This document shows, piece after piece, positions 1 through 18,322 of a stretch of 64,000 nt of DNA (position 1 is its first letter; every line of letters begins with the position of its first letter). Under the pieces are notes generated by a model. That model was not told where the DNA came from. It did no database searches and saw nothing but the letters and a program-made list of their open reading frames with translations. The translations under genes were made by a program, and so were the position numbers. Location: the NCBI GenBank assembly GCA_014529385.2, contig CM043971.1, positions 32,257,209-32,321,208 of the forward strand. Direction: 5' to 3'. The DNA comes from Adiantum capillus-veneris. Its lineage: Eukaryota > Streptophyta > Polypodiopsida > Polypodiales > Pteridaceae.

Positions 1-80
1 AACCTAGGGTGTGATTTAGAACATAGTTGTTGTTAGGTAATATACAGAGCAATAAGTACTTGTGTGTGTGTGTGTGTACC
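1..80. repeat. Left copy of direct repeat flanking Penelope-like debris
   Basis: The first 70 or so bases recur almost exactly at 3458-3525, and both copies run into a GT microsatellite. Short LTR-like direct repeats around an RT remnant are typical of Penelope-like elements. The left copy touches the window edge, so its full length is unknown. Confidence 0.6.
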
Positions 81-148
81 CGCCCTATCTGAGGCACCAT
101 ACACAATGGGTCGATAGTAGGCCCATTGTGAATGGGCCTATTACCTTA

Positions 149-1909
149 TCAAAGAGTTGAGATTATCGTGGTTAAAGTGTAAGCCAGCCATCCGTTTTGA
201 GAGAGGGACTGTGTAATTTTATTAATTATGTCATATCTTTTGAATCCGTTAAGGCAATATTTGTGTATAAGTATCTGGATATCTTCCCAAGCAAGGAGGT
301 AGTTGGAGGAGGAGTAAACTATTAGGTAAAGAAGACTGATACAAGTTCTAAGAGTAGCTTTGTGGGGTCTATTATTGTTCTTTTTTATAAATTCAATAGG
401 TGGGAGGTTCAGAAGGTCTCTCTTCCAAGAAAATCTTTGGTCATACTCTCCTACACAAGGTACATGAAGAGAAACAGAAAAGTTAAGGAATTGTACCAAA
501 GTGCAAAAAAAGCCATTGGTTGCAGTAAACCCTTGTCCATAAGTTGGTTCAATTTTTAAGCAGTCAGGATATATATGATTGATCTCCTCTAAGAAAGATC
601 TATTGTTGAGGCTTAGTATGGCATCCATATATCTATATATATGTCTAAATAGTGAAAGTTTGAGACAATTATTTTTGTCACCCATGGTTTTGACAAACCA
701 TTTTTATTCAAAGAAGGCTAAGTATGTATTAACACATAAGAGGGAAGCAGGAGAAGCCCATGGGAATGCCCAGGCTTTGGTTAAAGCATTGTCCTCCAGA
801 GAGAATGGTGCAGTTATCAAGTACCCATGATATGTTTAAACATAGCTTCTCTTCATTGAAGTGTAAGGGGTGTGATGAGTGTGTTTTTTTTATCCATCTA
901 GGTTTTTTGAAAAAAGAAATGCAGAAGAAACCTTTCTTCCTAGCATTAATAAAGCTAGTTTAATTACCTGAGAGAGGACATCCTTAAGTCCTAGATCCCC
1001 TTCTAAGGGAGTATTTTCATAGCATTCAGTAATATCTGCTGTGAAAAGATGAAAAATCTTTTAGGGAGGTTAATAGTAACCTATGTGGAGTTTTTTACTA
1101 ACCAGAAGGGTTGTAGTGCATTTGACGAAAGTTATAGCAGAGTTTTTGCTTGGAAGCGCAGACTAATTCAAAATCTGCTAGTACAAGGTCAAGACAAAGG
1201 GTGATATCTTTGATAACATCAGTACGATGTTATTCAAGGCATCAGATATCCATATGAATTTATGTTTATGAATTTTATAGGTGGGAAAAAGTATTGGAAG
1301 TTTGGTATCCTGAAGAGAATAACCCAAATTTCCTAAGTGTCTTGAAATATTATTGCTTACCTCATATAGGGATGTGTTAAGTAGTGTGAATTCCTTCCAG
1401 ATATTCGAGAGTGTGCTGCTCTCCAAGCTAGGTTTTTGCATATAAGAGTGGGACAATTAGGGCTTTTATCTAGTCCTACTAAGAACCAATTTTTTGAAAG
1501 TTTTTGAAATTCAAGAGCCAATTGAAATTCAAGAGCCAATTGTGGTGTAATCCAAGAGCTTTCTGTAGACAACCATTTACCAGGTATGTGTAAGATTTTT
1601 GAAAAAAACATTTTTCCACTAATTTTGCTAAGTCCAATAGGACTGTCTTGTCCAGTCGGAGAGAACTGACAAGGTCAATTAAGTAGCTAAGTAAAGCTGA
1701 TAAAGCGAAATATGGGTTTTTTGGGAAGTTAGGTATGTGATTAAGCCCTTTAGCCAAGACTTTTCGAACTGTGGTATTTTCAATGATACTAAGATCACAA
1801 GTACAGCATGCATGCCATACATATCAAAATCTTTGCAAAATGTGATAAATTTGTTACAAACACATTCGGGAATGGAGTTGTGTCGAAAAAAATCATTACT
1901 CGAGACCAA
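149..1909 (-). pseudogene. Penelope-like element reverse transcriptase, broken
   Basis: On the minus strand, pieces in different frames line up in the order of a Penelope-like RT. About 1178-1456 encodes the PTYKIHK motif. About 966-1057 encodes motif A (FTADITECYENTPLEGD). About 750-800 encodes motif B (GIPMGFSC). Positions 619-631 encode motif C as YMDA, where an active enzyme has YxDD. The longest open piece (149-685, 178 codons) covers motif C and the C-terminal thumb-like part, including an IYP-x-CLK segment. The enzyme would copy RNA into DNA at the target site. Stops and frame changes separate the motifs and the second catalytic Asp is lost, so it is dead. No GIY-YIG endonuclease is visible before the window edge. 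Family assignment rests on motif order and spacing. Confidence 0.65.
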
Positions 1910-3457
1910 TTTTCAATAGGTTGTCGATACTTCCGACCAATAAAGTACATTATCAAGTAAAAGGTCGAGTTCTAAATGCTAAGGCATTTTTTGGGGTATG
2001 GTCTTTTAGGTAAAACTTAATCTGCTCTAAAATCCTTGTGTTTCTCTGGGTTGTAGTTTACTCTCATGCGAGCTGTCATTTTAAAGTGTTTGTGATCCAG
2101 AAAGGAAATATATAAATATAAGTATAATTAGTCTTGTGGATTGGGCCTGCAATCCTCAAACCGGAAAAGTCGGGACTATAATAGCCGTGAGCAAGTGACC
2201 AAAAAATTAGTCTATGAGGGACCACCTAACACCAACCAACCAATCAAGGTATTAAAGATTGTGGGTTCAACTTAGAACTAAGATTCAAAACTAGTTTCTA
2301 AAGTCAGCGTCCTGGTTTCTCCAAAGAGAATGGAAAAACCTTATGTATAGGACGTGTGTGTAGCTGTTTACGTAAATAATAAAACATAATTAAAATTTAA
2401 CACTCAAAAGACAGGTGGCTTTAGAGAAAAAGCAATGATAAGTACAAAAACAGCTCAGTCTTAGAATTATCTTTGTACAAAGCTTATTATAGGAGGTCTT
2501 ACTAAATACTCGGTATCAAGGAAATTCTCAAGACTGTCAGAGTCCAAACAAAATGAAGAGTATCATACTCAAGTATAGGTATATTATTAAGTAATGAACC
2601 AAACCAAATTGTCAGAACACCCTACCAAGTTGCTTCCCCATCTTAGCACCTTTTACGGCCAGGAATCAGCCAATACTTTTGATAATTAGACTTAATCAAC
2701 CATACCAAGTGTTTTAACAATCGACCTTGTAATGCCATACGTTGTCAGACTTAGCCACCCACATAGTGGGCCTTACCAAGCTAAGCCAAAAAGTTTACAT
2801 ACCTGTAAGCAAAGGTGCTTACATCACTTTTAGACCTACACTTACAAAGGAGAGATAACCATATTACAAGAGAGATATCAATAATCGACCTGTGTGGGTT
2901 GCGTTGTAAGCTCCATAACGACACAGTAGAGAATGAAACACAAAGTCCTCTCTTTCAGTTTACGCAAATCAAACACACACAAGGCTAAGTGAGAGGCAGA
3001 ATGCACCCTCACCTCTTTAAATAGAAGAAGGTTGATCACAAGTAATCATGGCGGCGTGTAGCGAGCAGTATCCCCCCTCATTCCAAGCTTTGAGTAGGCA
3101 AGGTGCCATTTTTACTAGGGAAACAAAAGAAGCCGCCTCTGATGAGGCTCGGTTCTGTAGAACATAGTTACCTACACGCCATTAGCATGGCAGGGAAGAG
3201 AGAGTGTGTGTGGCATAGCTGTAGAGTGAGAGGCAAGCCTCGTTAATCGCTACCAAATTAATTGCCCATGTTTTTGGTTTTATCATTATAACTCCTTAGG
3301 GGTACCATCCAACGGTGGATATTATTCTAGTGTAGCCCAAAAAATAAGCACTAGTTTTATAATGATAGTTGTTAAGATATAGCATAAGTGGAACTTTAAA
3401 GAAAAAATGAAAGTAACACGGGGGTGTTTTTTAAAGAGCAAGGCAATATGTGAGAAA
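1910..3457. other. Noncoding stretch, possibly 5' part of the Penelope-like element; SINE-like boxes inside
   Basis: No ORF is convincing here. TAGTCTATGAGGG (2208-2220) resembles a Pol III A box and GGTTCAACTT (2264-2273) a B box, with an A/T-rich tail near 2380, so a tRNA-derived SINE is possible. The rest is AT-rich and unrecognised. Confidence 0.3.
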
Positions 3458-9362
<5,905 letters not shown>

Positions 9363-9376
9363 GGTAATAGAGCCGG
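9363..9376 (+). other. Possible retrotransposon primer-binding site
   Basis: TGGTAATAGAGCCGG is close to the initiator-tRNA-Met primer site TGGTATCAGAGC found in plant LTR elements. It follows a CT-rich stretch that could be an LTR end. No matching gag or pol follows before 13 kb, so this is weak. Confidence 0.25.
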
Positions 9377-11382
9377 AGTGAAGGCCTTGCATGATATGGT
9401 AGAGAATGCAATGAAGTTGCAAAATTTTTAGCATTATTTTGCAACAATAATTTAACTGAGTAAAAGGTCAATTTTTAACTGCCAAACATACATCCTTATT
9501 AGAAACATTGTGGCAAACTGCGTGCAGATCAAGGATAGACACTTGGAATTTTTTCCAGATCTATGAAAATAGCCCATTTCATGTTCATTCCCCCTAGTAT
9601 CGACTGTTTTTCTGAGATCTACAACTTTGTAGAAGGAAGTTTCTATAAATTCTGAATGGTTTCAGAGCAAGTTATTTGAGAAGTTGAAGATACATATGTA
9701 GAACATGTATGCATATTGTGGTGATTTAGAGTGTTTATAGACCTGATTTTCTACATCCAAAGAGCTTGGATTGAGCTTGATTGTTCTCGTATTTTGTGAA
9801 TTTAGGGTTTTCTCTCTAGACACAGTAGGTTTGGAAGCATCTTTGGTAGTGACATCCATTATAGTTCCAGTGGGAGTTTCAGATGCTTATGATTTATGCA
9901 TGACCAGCACTTGAGAGTGCTTGTGCTCTATTGAGAGCATTTTACTCCTTGCATGGAGCTAGTTTTGTGCTTTTCTTGCATACTCATTGGCGCCTGCTTG
10001 AGTGCATGGCTCGCGGTTTTGCAGTGACAGTTCTTTTGGTGGATGTACGTTGTTGCATATATTGCCATTGTACATCATTGTGGAACCCATTTTGTCTTTT
10101 TTTTGCAATCTCAATTGTTTCTAAGACTCAGTCTAGAAGAGTCCTTTCTGAGGCTATGGCTAGTCGTGTCTGCATGGCCTTTTGCAAGGGTTGTTGCGTG
10201 AGGTGTTTTGGGGGCAAGGTTACCCAGTGCGAGGTGGATTGAGTTGCTAGAGATCTCTATTTGTGTCCTTGACATAGGATATGTATAGATGGGTATAGGT
10301 GCTTTGACATCAAGTTGGCAGTCATTCGACACTTTATTTGAGCAGTATATGCAGCTTATGCCCAAAGAGCACTCTTGAAAATTTATCTAAAAAACCATTG
10401 GAAGACAAGCTATATAATTTCTCCATGTCTAGTGTGATTTAAAAACTTGGTTCTTGCTTGATATTGAGACTTTTCCATACGTTGGGTTGACCAGATTGAC
10501 AAGCTCACATATTATTTTATAAACCAAGGAATGTGATTAAGGATAATATTCTTCACATAAAAGTGAATTCATTTAGCATTTTTGTAGAAGTGTTGAAGTA
10601 AATTAGCAGCTCTATTTGTAGGTAAATCAAGTTGAAGTAAATGAGTAGTATCATAATCAACAATTGCTACCATGTAGTGTGTCAAGTGCTGAGCTTCAAG
10701 AATTTTTATTAGATTTCTTAAATCTATTTATCTCTTTCTTGATGTCAAAGAGGTCATATTTCCCCAAATTATGAGTTTCATCATAGTACTAGACGATTGC
10801 ATCCAAGGCTTGCCACATTTCTATCTTCTGATTTCTTGCTATGCCATAAAGTCCATGGTCCTTCTTTACAGTATTGTATAGGGCCTTCCACTGATTGTAT
10901 TGAACACTGGATGCAACCCTACACAATTTCCCATACTAATTCATTAGAAGAATCATCACAGATTCCTCGCTCCTTCCCCTCAATCGTAAGCTCTCAGAGT
11001 AGCATGCTCATGAGCTCTTCTCCGAGCAACATCCTCGCACACCTCACTCCACCCGTTTTTGTATCATACCACTCGCTCCTCGCCCTTCATGCCCATATGC
11101 CACCCCACCCCCCTTCGCCTGGCTGTTTCTGGAGTCCCATCTCCGTCCCCACTCTCCTCCATGCTTGAGACATCTCCTCCCTACATTCGTCTGTATTTGT
11201 CTGCACTCGTCCATCATTTTTGTCTCTCTACCATGCTGCCTCCGTGAATGAGCAGATGCAGGTGAACAAGGAGATGCAAATGGACCCACTTCTCCCTCCT
11301 AAGACTCGCTCGCACATGGAAGACAGATGGAGACCCCTGAACAGATGAAGAGAGCTCGCAAGTCTCACTCAAAGGAGGGGGG

Positions 11383-11417
<35 letters not shown>

Positions 11418-11960
11418 TGAGAGATGCAAATTTTCCTGAAAGCACTTACAAAATGCATCTCGTGTCTCCCTCCTCTACATGGCATGTTCTCTCTCTTTCT
11501 TCTTCTCTCTCCCCCCTCCACATGTCATGTGCCCGCCTTTTTTTACCCTCAAACTGGAAGTATCTTTGTAGAAGATTCTTTCTCAAGAAATGAGTCCAAA
11601 ATTGTGATGACATACTTGCCCATGGAATTATAGGAAGTTCCTGGGCCTTCACTCCACCAATAGAAGCCTTTTTGCCAACGTTATTTCTACTAGATGAACT
11701 AACATTGCTCGTTGCAAAGTCCTTAGTTAAAGTAAGTTATTGAAATAGTTAAACTTGAGCTCTTTCTTTGTACTAGGATACATGCCATTGATGTGAAAAG
11801 GCTCCGATTAAGAATGTATGCAAGATTTTATGTATAGCATAATAGCCGTTCAATGCCATCTCTTACAAACCTCATAAATGAAGCACAATTGAAGAATGGG
11901 TGTGTCATAATAATCAATATCTAATTCTCCTAAATGATTTTCTCATATTAAACTGATCAT
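9377..11960. other. Unrecognised region
   Basis: Open frames near 9931-10242 and 10797-11168 have no domain I recognise and unlikely composition. A CT/GA-rich tract lies at about 11380-11417. No RNA gene is seen. Confidence 0.4.
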
Positions 11961-11964
11961 TTAA

Positions 11965-13500
11965 TGTGGGGAAGTGCCAGGGGAGAAAAAGCTAGAATAT
12001 TGGTTAAGCTAGCAGACCGGCCACAGTAGGGATCCAAAGGAGGGAAAATAGGGATCCAAAGGGGGGGCCATGTGCAAAAGAGCCATGTGCAATAGTGGGC
12101 TAAAAAGATCCTAAGGTTCAGCCCATTAAGACTTCCAAAATGCTAAGGTTCCAAAATTCAAAGGTTATGTCCAAAGGTCAACCTTAGGGAAATTGGATGC
12201 TTTGTGTGTGACCAAAAAAGTCTTTGTACATCCCTACTTGGGAGGGTGCGATCCTTTCTTCTAGGGGATGAGAGAGAAAGCCACACACACACACACACAC
12301 ACACACAAGATCCCTTTACACAAAGGGAATGAGGGAAACATGTCAGCTCCCTAGCCCAGATGCCCACAAGGTGTGCCCAATTCCTATTGGATGGCCTTGG
12401 AGGTGGACCAATGAGAATTAGGCTAGAGTAAATCTAGTTTAATTAATTTAAAAACACTTAATAAAAGAACCAATGAGAATTAAGTCTCCTAGAAGACTAT
12501 TGGACAGTCTCCCAAGGGGTCCAATGAGCATTCAGGAGCCCAATGGCTTGCCTGATTCCTATTGGCCAGGAGGCAAAGGGGTCCAATGAGAGTTTAGTTT
12601 AATTATTAAATTACCTAAAGCTCTCACAAAAGGGGAAAGGGGGACACATGTCAGAAGGCTATCACTTATGCTGCTTAATAGCCATTGGCTTGACTTGGGG
12701 AGGTCCAATGGGGGAAAAGCAAGAGCAAATAGCAAGAGGGCTCGCCCAAGAGAGAGAGAGGGGGCTGATTTTTGCAAGGCATTATCACACATACACTCAC
12801 ACAATCTCATGTGTGAAGAAAGAGAAGACTATCTCTTCCCAAGCTTTAATGGAGAGCTCATCACCTACTCCAAGCTTGTGAGATAGAAGCCTACATCAAC
12901 ACACTCTTGGCATGTGGATGCAAATCCAACCGAGAGCCAAGCTTCAATGCATGCTCATCTCCTCTACCAAGCTAATTACTAAGCTAAGCTATGCTAATAT
13001 GAGTGATTATGTGAGGATATGTACATCTTTCTCGTAAGATACTCCTTCTTCCTCTCAATCTACTCTCATACCCTACTAGCTCTCACCATCTTCGAAGGTG
13101 TGTGAGGTCTTGGGTCTGAGAACGGGGATAATTAAAGTTGTGTTTGCTAAGTGTTTTGCTTAGTGCATGAAGCTTTCATCTTCATTGCACTAGCTAGTCT
13201 TGAAGGAACACAAAGAATTGTATTGTACAATGTCTCTCTTGATGGGAGAAACCATAATACAAAGCCTTTTGGAGGGGGGACCGGCTCCATACAAATCCGG
13301 TCCTCAACTGTTGTCAATAGCTTAATTTCTCTCTCTTTTGAAAGTATTGTTGATGCTATCTAACTAGGTGTTATGATTTTTGTTGCTCTCTCCACCCAAG
13401 CACCCTTGTAATTCTCATTAGGAATCTATTCTAATGAAATGCCCACTATGTTCATGCTAATTTCCGCTACACATAAGTTTTTAGACCATTAAATGTTACA
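11965..13500 (+). repeat. Candidate 5' LTR of Ty3 element (start uncertain)
   Basis: The 3' boundary is set by ATGTTACA at 13493-13500 directly before a primer-binding site. The stretch has several CCAATGAG or ATTGG boxes (about 12409-12600) and a (CA)n at 12282-12307, as expected of a U3 region. I could not find its partner copy after the pol, so the left boundary at about 11965 is a guess. Confidence 0.35.
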
Positions 13501-13501
13501 T

Positions 13502-13514
13502 TGGTATCAGAGCA
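13502..13514 (+). other. Primer-binding site, initiator tRNA-Met type
   Basis: TGGTATCAGAGCA is the usual plant LTR-retrotransposon minus-strand primer site, complementary to the 3' end of initiator tRNA-Met. It lies 400 bp before the gag start. Confidence 0.8.
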
Positions 13515-13902
13515 CAAGGTTTCTCTTTTCTTGCTCAAGAAGGGAGGTCATCAAGCTAGCTATAAATGGTTGGTATTATTAATTGCCTGTGAGTAAGTAG
13601 AATAGGGATTTTTCAGCCTTGCAGTGCGCCTGCCTTCGTGCAGTTAACAGGGCATCACCATTGAGAGCTGTGGTCTTAATAGTGGAGTCCTACGGGGCTT
13701 GCCTACGGCTTAATCACTATTGAGCTATTAGAAGCTTGACAGGAGCCGGTGTTGTTTTGGTGTCGAAAGGCCCTCTCTTCTATTCCTTGCAATTAATGGT
13801 ATTCGAGCCGCGGGTACAATAGCTTGAGTGCTTTTTCTAAAGGGGTAAAGAGGAGTAGCAACTAGAGCTTGAAGTGCCAAAGTACACCTAAAAGTTGTTA
13901 GA

Positions 13903-15030
13903 ATGGCTAACAATAGTAAAGAGAGTGAAATTAATGTTGATAACTTTGATTTTGCTAATGAGCAAGCTACTAATGATGCTTCAATGCTTGTTAACTATCT
14001 TGTTTCAAGGCTTCAACAAGCCATGGGCAATCCATCTCTCCAAAGTGAAGTGCAACGGCAGCTCCGTGCTCACGGGATTCTCCAAGCTCATCACCATGAC
14101 GAGAGAACACCTAGGAAGCCTCCTTGTGAGACTACCAAAAGAGTCTCTCCGATTCGGGAAGAAGAAGAGAATCCGTACGAAGGGCTCAAGAATTTACTTC
14201 TTGATGATGCATCTCCTTCCCAAAGGAGAACTCAAGAGCCTCCACCGAAGGAACGAGAAAGAAGTGAGTCTCCCACCACCTCCGCGGAGATGGCTCCACG
14301 AAGACGGCGGGCTAAACGCTCTCCATCACCACCAAAGCGGACAAGGCCATCACACTCTTCTCCACTCCATAATTCAAAGAGGGATGATAAAAAGCAAGAG
14401 AAGAAAAAGGTGAGAAAGAGGACACCCTCTTCTCCATCTTCTTCATCCTCTTCCTCTTATGAAAGTGATGGTAAAGACGACGAAGATCAAGACAAGAAAA
14501 AGGCGAGAAAGAGGTCACCCTCTTCTCCACCTTCTTCAAATTCTTCACCTTCTGAAGAAAGTGATGGTGCAACCTTTGAACCATCAAAAAGAAGAGGCCA
14601 TAGAAATCCTATGCCGCATGGAAGAGGTCATCCAAGCTGAAGAAGTTCAAAGAGGGAGGGAAGAGCATCTCTTTCCTTACCTATGATGGCACCTTTGGTG
14701 CTACGGACAAAGTCTTGGCCTTTATCCAGCAATTCAATGCGGCGTTTGGAGATGAGGGTTTCACGGAGTCCTCTAAGCTGAGCCATGTAGCTATGCACTT
14801 TCAAAAGTCCCCCAGGCAATGGTGGTCTAGCCTACGGGCCAACGGTGAAGTTCCACGAACATGGAAAGCTTTAAGAGCTTCCATTATGAAGTAGCTTTTG
14901 GCCACCAATGCCAAAGACAAAGTACTCAGCGAATGGCGAAGCTTAAAGCTCTCTCCCTATGAATCCATCCACAAATATGTAGACAAGTTTTGGGACCTAC
15001 GCAGCCAGATCCTTTGGAAGAGGTCAAGGT
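13903..15030 (+). pseudogene. Ty3 element Gag, broken
   Basis: The first 245 codons (13903-14640) give an acidic start followed by a basic, Ser/Pro-rich region with runs of KKK, RKR and SSPSS. A one-base frame change at about 14632 then leads into a typical retrotransposon Gag segment (14641-14893) with FLTYDG, FIQQFNAAFGDE, AMHFQKSPRQWW and RTWKALRASI. A TAG stops it at 14894 and the reading resumes with EWRSLKLSPYESIHKYVDKF. Gag would form the particle that packages the element RNA. The order Ser-rich tail then capsid is unusual, and the upstream part could come from another element. Confidence 0.75.
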
Positions 15031-15069
15031 AGGAATGCACATGCACATGCAGTCATAGGAGAGCAAGAA

Positions 15070-15900
15070 TTTATGCAGCTATTGACAACCCTGGAGCCGA
15101 AAGAAAATTTGTTGTTATTCAAACACCATCAATCCATCAAGATAAACCTTTTAACCTCCTCACCGATTGTGGCAATACTCATTCTTTTCTATCCCCAAAA
15201 TGCTTGTGAAAGTTGAATTTGAATCGAAAACAAGCTAAACCCATGACAGTAGAATTGGCTAATGGAAAAACCGTGGTATCATGATATTTTGTGGAAACCC
15301 TTGACTTTGAACTAGGAGGACATGCTACTTCAGCTTTCTTTCAAACCTTACCATTTGGAATATATGATGGAATTCTTTGAATGGATTGGTTATCTAAGAA
15401 TCACTCTAGCGTCCACCACTATGGCCTAGGTAGTATGAGCTTTAGAGATAGCCAAGCAAAGCAAGTCAAAGTACAGGGAAAGAATGGGATTCCAAAGATT
15501 CAATTAGTTAAAGCCAACCGTCTACTCAAAGGTATGAGGGCCGGACAACAAATATTTGTGGTCAAGCTGAACAAGATGGATTCAAAATCAAGCGTTATAA
15601 AACCCTCTTGGCTTCATGAATATTCAAATATCTTTCCTGAAGATCTCACCTCTCTTCCTCCCAATTGAGAGATTGATCATGAGATAGAGATTCTCCCAGG
15701 AAGTGAGCCAGTGTCAAAGAGACCTTATAAAATGGCAATACCGAGGCCATTGATTTGAAGGAGAAACTTCGTCAACTTATAGAACAAGGATTTATTACAC
15801 CAAGTAAATCAAGTTGGGGGGCACCATTACTTTTCCAAAAGAAGAAAGATGGGACTTTACGACTCTGCATTGATTACAGAGGACTAACCAGGTAACATTT
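15070..15900 (+). pseudogene. Ty3 protease and truncated RT start
   Basis: The protease shows LLTDCGNTHSFLSP, with DCG in place of the usual D(S/T)G active site, followed by VELANGKTV. A 95-codon open piece (15381-15668) starts MDWLSKNHSS and ends at the linker that leads into RT. RT itself is cut short: [18 protein letters not shown] and [16 protein letters not shown] are visible, then the palm, YxDD and RNase H are missing and sequence jumps into the integrase side at about 15920. Several stops interrupt it. It cannot encode an active polymerase. Confidence 0.8.
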
Positions 15901-15929
15901 AAGAACAACTATTATATCCTACGGATCCC

Positions 15930-17398
15930 TTTTTGAGCCTCATATCTAAATGCAACAACCCAATCATTGAAAAGATTAAAGAAGTGTCATGTGATCCAGA
16001 TTATCAAAGGCAGCTTAACCTTGTTCGATCTGGGGATTCAAAGAATATACCTTCAATGTTAAACTTCTCACATGATGGACTTTGTCTCTAGTATAGAGAT
16101 AGGTTATGTGTACCGAAGGACCCTAACTTAAAGAAGGCTATCTTATTTGAGACCCATGATAGCCCTACTTCAGGACACCCAGGATATGCGAAGACTCTCA
16201 ATGCCGTACAAAAAATGTTCTATTGGATTGGGCAAAAGGCAGATGTTCTATGCTATGTTCATCAATGCTTGACATGCCAAAGGATTAAAGCTGAGAGAGT
16301 TAAACTTCCCGGTAAACTTCAACCATTGGACATTCCCCAAATGAAGTGGAAGTGTATAAGTATGGACTTTGTCATTGGATTACCTACGATACAAGGAGGA
16401 TATAATTCACTTATGGTAGTTGTTGACTTACTCACGAACGTTGCGCATCTCATATCGGTCAAAACAACCTTCACCGCCTCTGACATTGCACGACTATTTG
16501 TTAAAGAGATCTTCAGATTGCGTGGATTGCCCAAACGGATTGTAAGTGATCGAGATGTGAAGTTCACTTCAAACTTTTGGACCTCACTCTTCAAGGCAAT
16601 TGGAACAGAATTAAACTTTAGTACCACATACCATCCTCAATCAGATGGTCAAACAAAACGAGTTAACCAAGTCATCGAAGATATTCTTAGAGCTTTTGCA
16701 GTAGAGAACCTAAGCGATGGATTCATTTTTTACCTCTAGTGGAGTATTCTTACAATGCTTCTCATCATCAAAGCATTGGTATGACCCCATTTTGTGCCTT
16801 GTATGGTCAACAATGTGTCTCTCCACTCAACTTTTATGACCCTACCATCAGAGTTGAAGCGTCTAAGAAGATGTTGAAGAAATGGAAAATCAAACAAAAG
16901 CCATCCAAAAGGATATTCAGGCAGCTCAGGATCGTCAAAAGCAGTATGCCGATAGTTAGATATCCGAAAGAAGATTTAAAGAAGGTGACAAGGTTTTTCT
17001 TCGTATTCATCCAAAGAGAATTACTTTATCACTTGGAAAGTACAAGAAGCTTAGTCCACATTATTGTGGCCCTTATGAAGTGACCAAGTGTATAGGAACC
17101 CAAGCTTACAAGTTGAAGCTGCCAGCTCACGTCAAAGTCCACGATGTATTTCATGTAAGCTTACTAAAACCCTATATTCCTAGTGATGATCAATTCCTCA
17201 ATGATGAACAAATTGTTATTCCTACTCAAAAAATCTTGGAACTCCAACCTTCTAGAATTTTGGAGTCTTGAGAAAAAATCCTTTGAAATAGAGTTTTCAA
17301 AGAACACCTTGTTCAGTGGCAAGACTATCCTGAAGAAGATGCAACATGGGAAGATGAAGCCACCCTAAAGAAGGACTATCCTCAATTTTTCTCGAGAT
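15930..17398 (+). pseudogene. Ty3 integrase with chromodomain, broken
   Basis: The H2C2 zinc finger is clear (HDSPTSGHPGY ... CLTCQRIKAE, about 16150-16290). The catalytic core (16215-16739) has MDFVIGLP and SDRDVKF with the two Asp, but the expected Glu of QTERVNQ reads QTKRVNQ, so the DDE triad is broken. After a frame stop at 16737 the core continues as VEYSYNASHHQSIG, then the GPY-type C-terminal domain (LSPHYCGPYEV) and finally a chromodomain, EHLVQWQDYPEEDATWED, at about 17300-17390. The chromodomain places it among the plant chromoviruses, which use it to target chromatin. Confidence 0.85.
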
Positions 17399-17419
17399 GA
17401 GGACATCTCGAATCCCTAA

Positions 17420-17430
17420 GTTGGGGAGAT
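17420..17430 (+). other. Polypurine tract and start of 3' LTR
   Basis: GTTGGGGAGAT precedes TGTAATGTATCC at 17431. TGTAA is the inverted counterpart of the TTACA that ends the 5' LTR at 13500, as expected of LTR termini. The right end of this LTR was not found. Confidence 0.55.
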
Positions 17431-17912
17431 TGTAATGTATCCAATATTTTCCAATAAAAGTATTTCATTTACTTTGCAAATATTTGAGGTTTGCATTTTA
17501 TTAAGTCAAAGGACATTCTAATGAAACGATCGGATCAAAAATTGGACTTTAGAACTATTAATTATGAACCTTATTCACTTGAAAACAATAAGGTTGATGG
17601 GAAACTTAAGCCTCAAGATTGTATCTAAAGATAAAAGTTGACTCTTTTGGAAAGAGAGAGTAATTTTAAGAAAGGGAGAGCAATTTTAGGAAAGGAGGAG
17701 TAATTTTAGAGGAGAAGGAGTAAGAGGAGTACTTTTAGGAGAGAAAGAGAGGAGGAGCTTAGTTTAGAGCTCTTTTCTTGAAAGCCAAGTTTCATCTAAG
17801 AGGTTCGAAATCGCACATCGGAATCCGTGTCCGCAAAAAAAAAACAGCCTCCGCAAACGTGCACGAGCTTATCTCTCCTTGCTTTCGTCTATTCTTAGCT
17901 TGCCTTGAGAGC

Positions 17913-17922
17913 CTATATAAAG
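17913..17922 (+). promoter_or_regulatory. TATA box
   Basis: CTATATAAAG is a textbook plant TATA box, followed about 30 bp later by a pyrimidine-rich leader. It could drive either the LTR starting at 17431 or the short reading frame at 18135. Confidence 0.55.
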
Positions 17923-18134
17923 ACCCCTTTCCCTTCACTTTGAGGACACACACTCTCAGAAGCAGAAGCTCTCTTGCCTTGATGCCAGAGTTACCTTTTC
18001 TCCCTCAACCTGTCTCCCTCAAGCTCTTACCCTCAAGCCATCTCCATCTCCAACTTCTTTCTCTACCATCATCGTGCTGTCCCTCAAATTCTTGAGTTCT
18101 CTTTCTCACCTTCTCTCTTCTCTTTCGCGATACG

Positions 18135-18322
18135 ATGGCCCCGAAGCGAGTGACTCGAAGCTCAAAGGACGCTCATGTCGCTCCACCTCCAAGAAAGGTG
18201 CAAAGAAGGCATCAACTACTCCAAATGTTGCTCAAGCGAAGGTATTGGTTGCGGAAGAAGTTGAAGCCGTCCAACCTCAACCACGAGAGATAGTCGAATG
18301 TGTTGCTAATCTGGTAAGATGA
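18135..18322 (+). CDS. Possible first exon, basic leader protein (unknown)
   Basis: An ATG at 18135 opens MAPKRVTRSSKD, a basic chromatin-protein-like start. The neighbouring frame (18074-18322) is also open and reads KKGAKKASTTPNVAQAK, then an acidic stretch, up to CTG|GTAAGA at about 18315, a good splice donor. A one-base shift would join the two frames. It sits about 220 bp behind the TATA box. It may be the first exon of a host gene or a retroelement leader. No downstream exon was found. Confidence 0.3.

Noticed and set aside
10797-11290. Several overlapping ORFs on both strands
   Set aside because: Low-complexity CT-rich composition and no recognisable motif.
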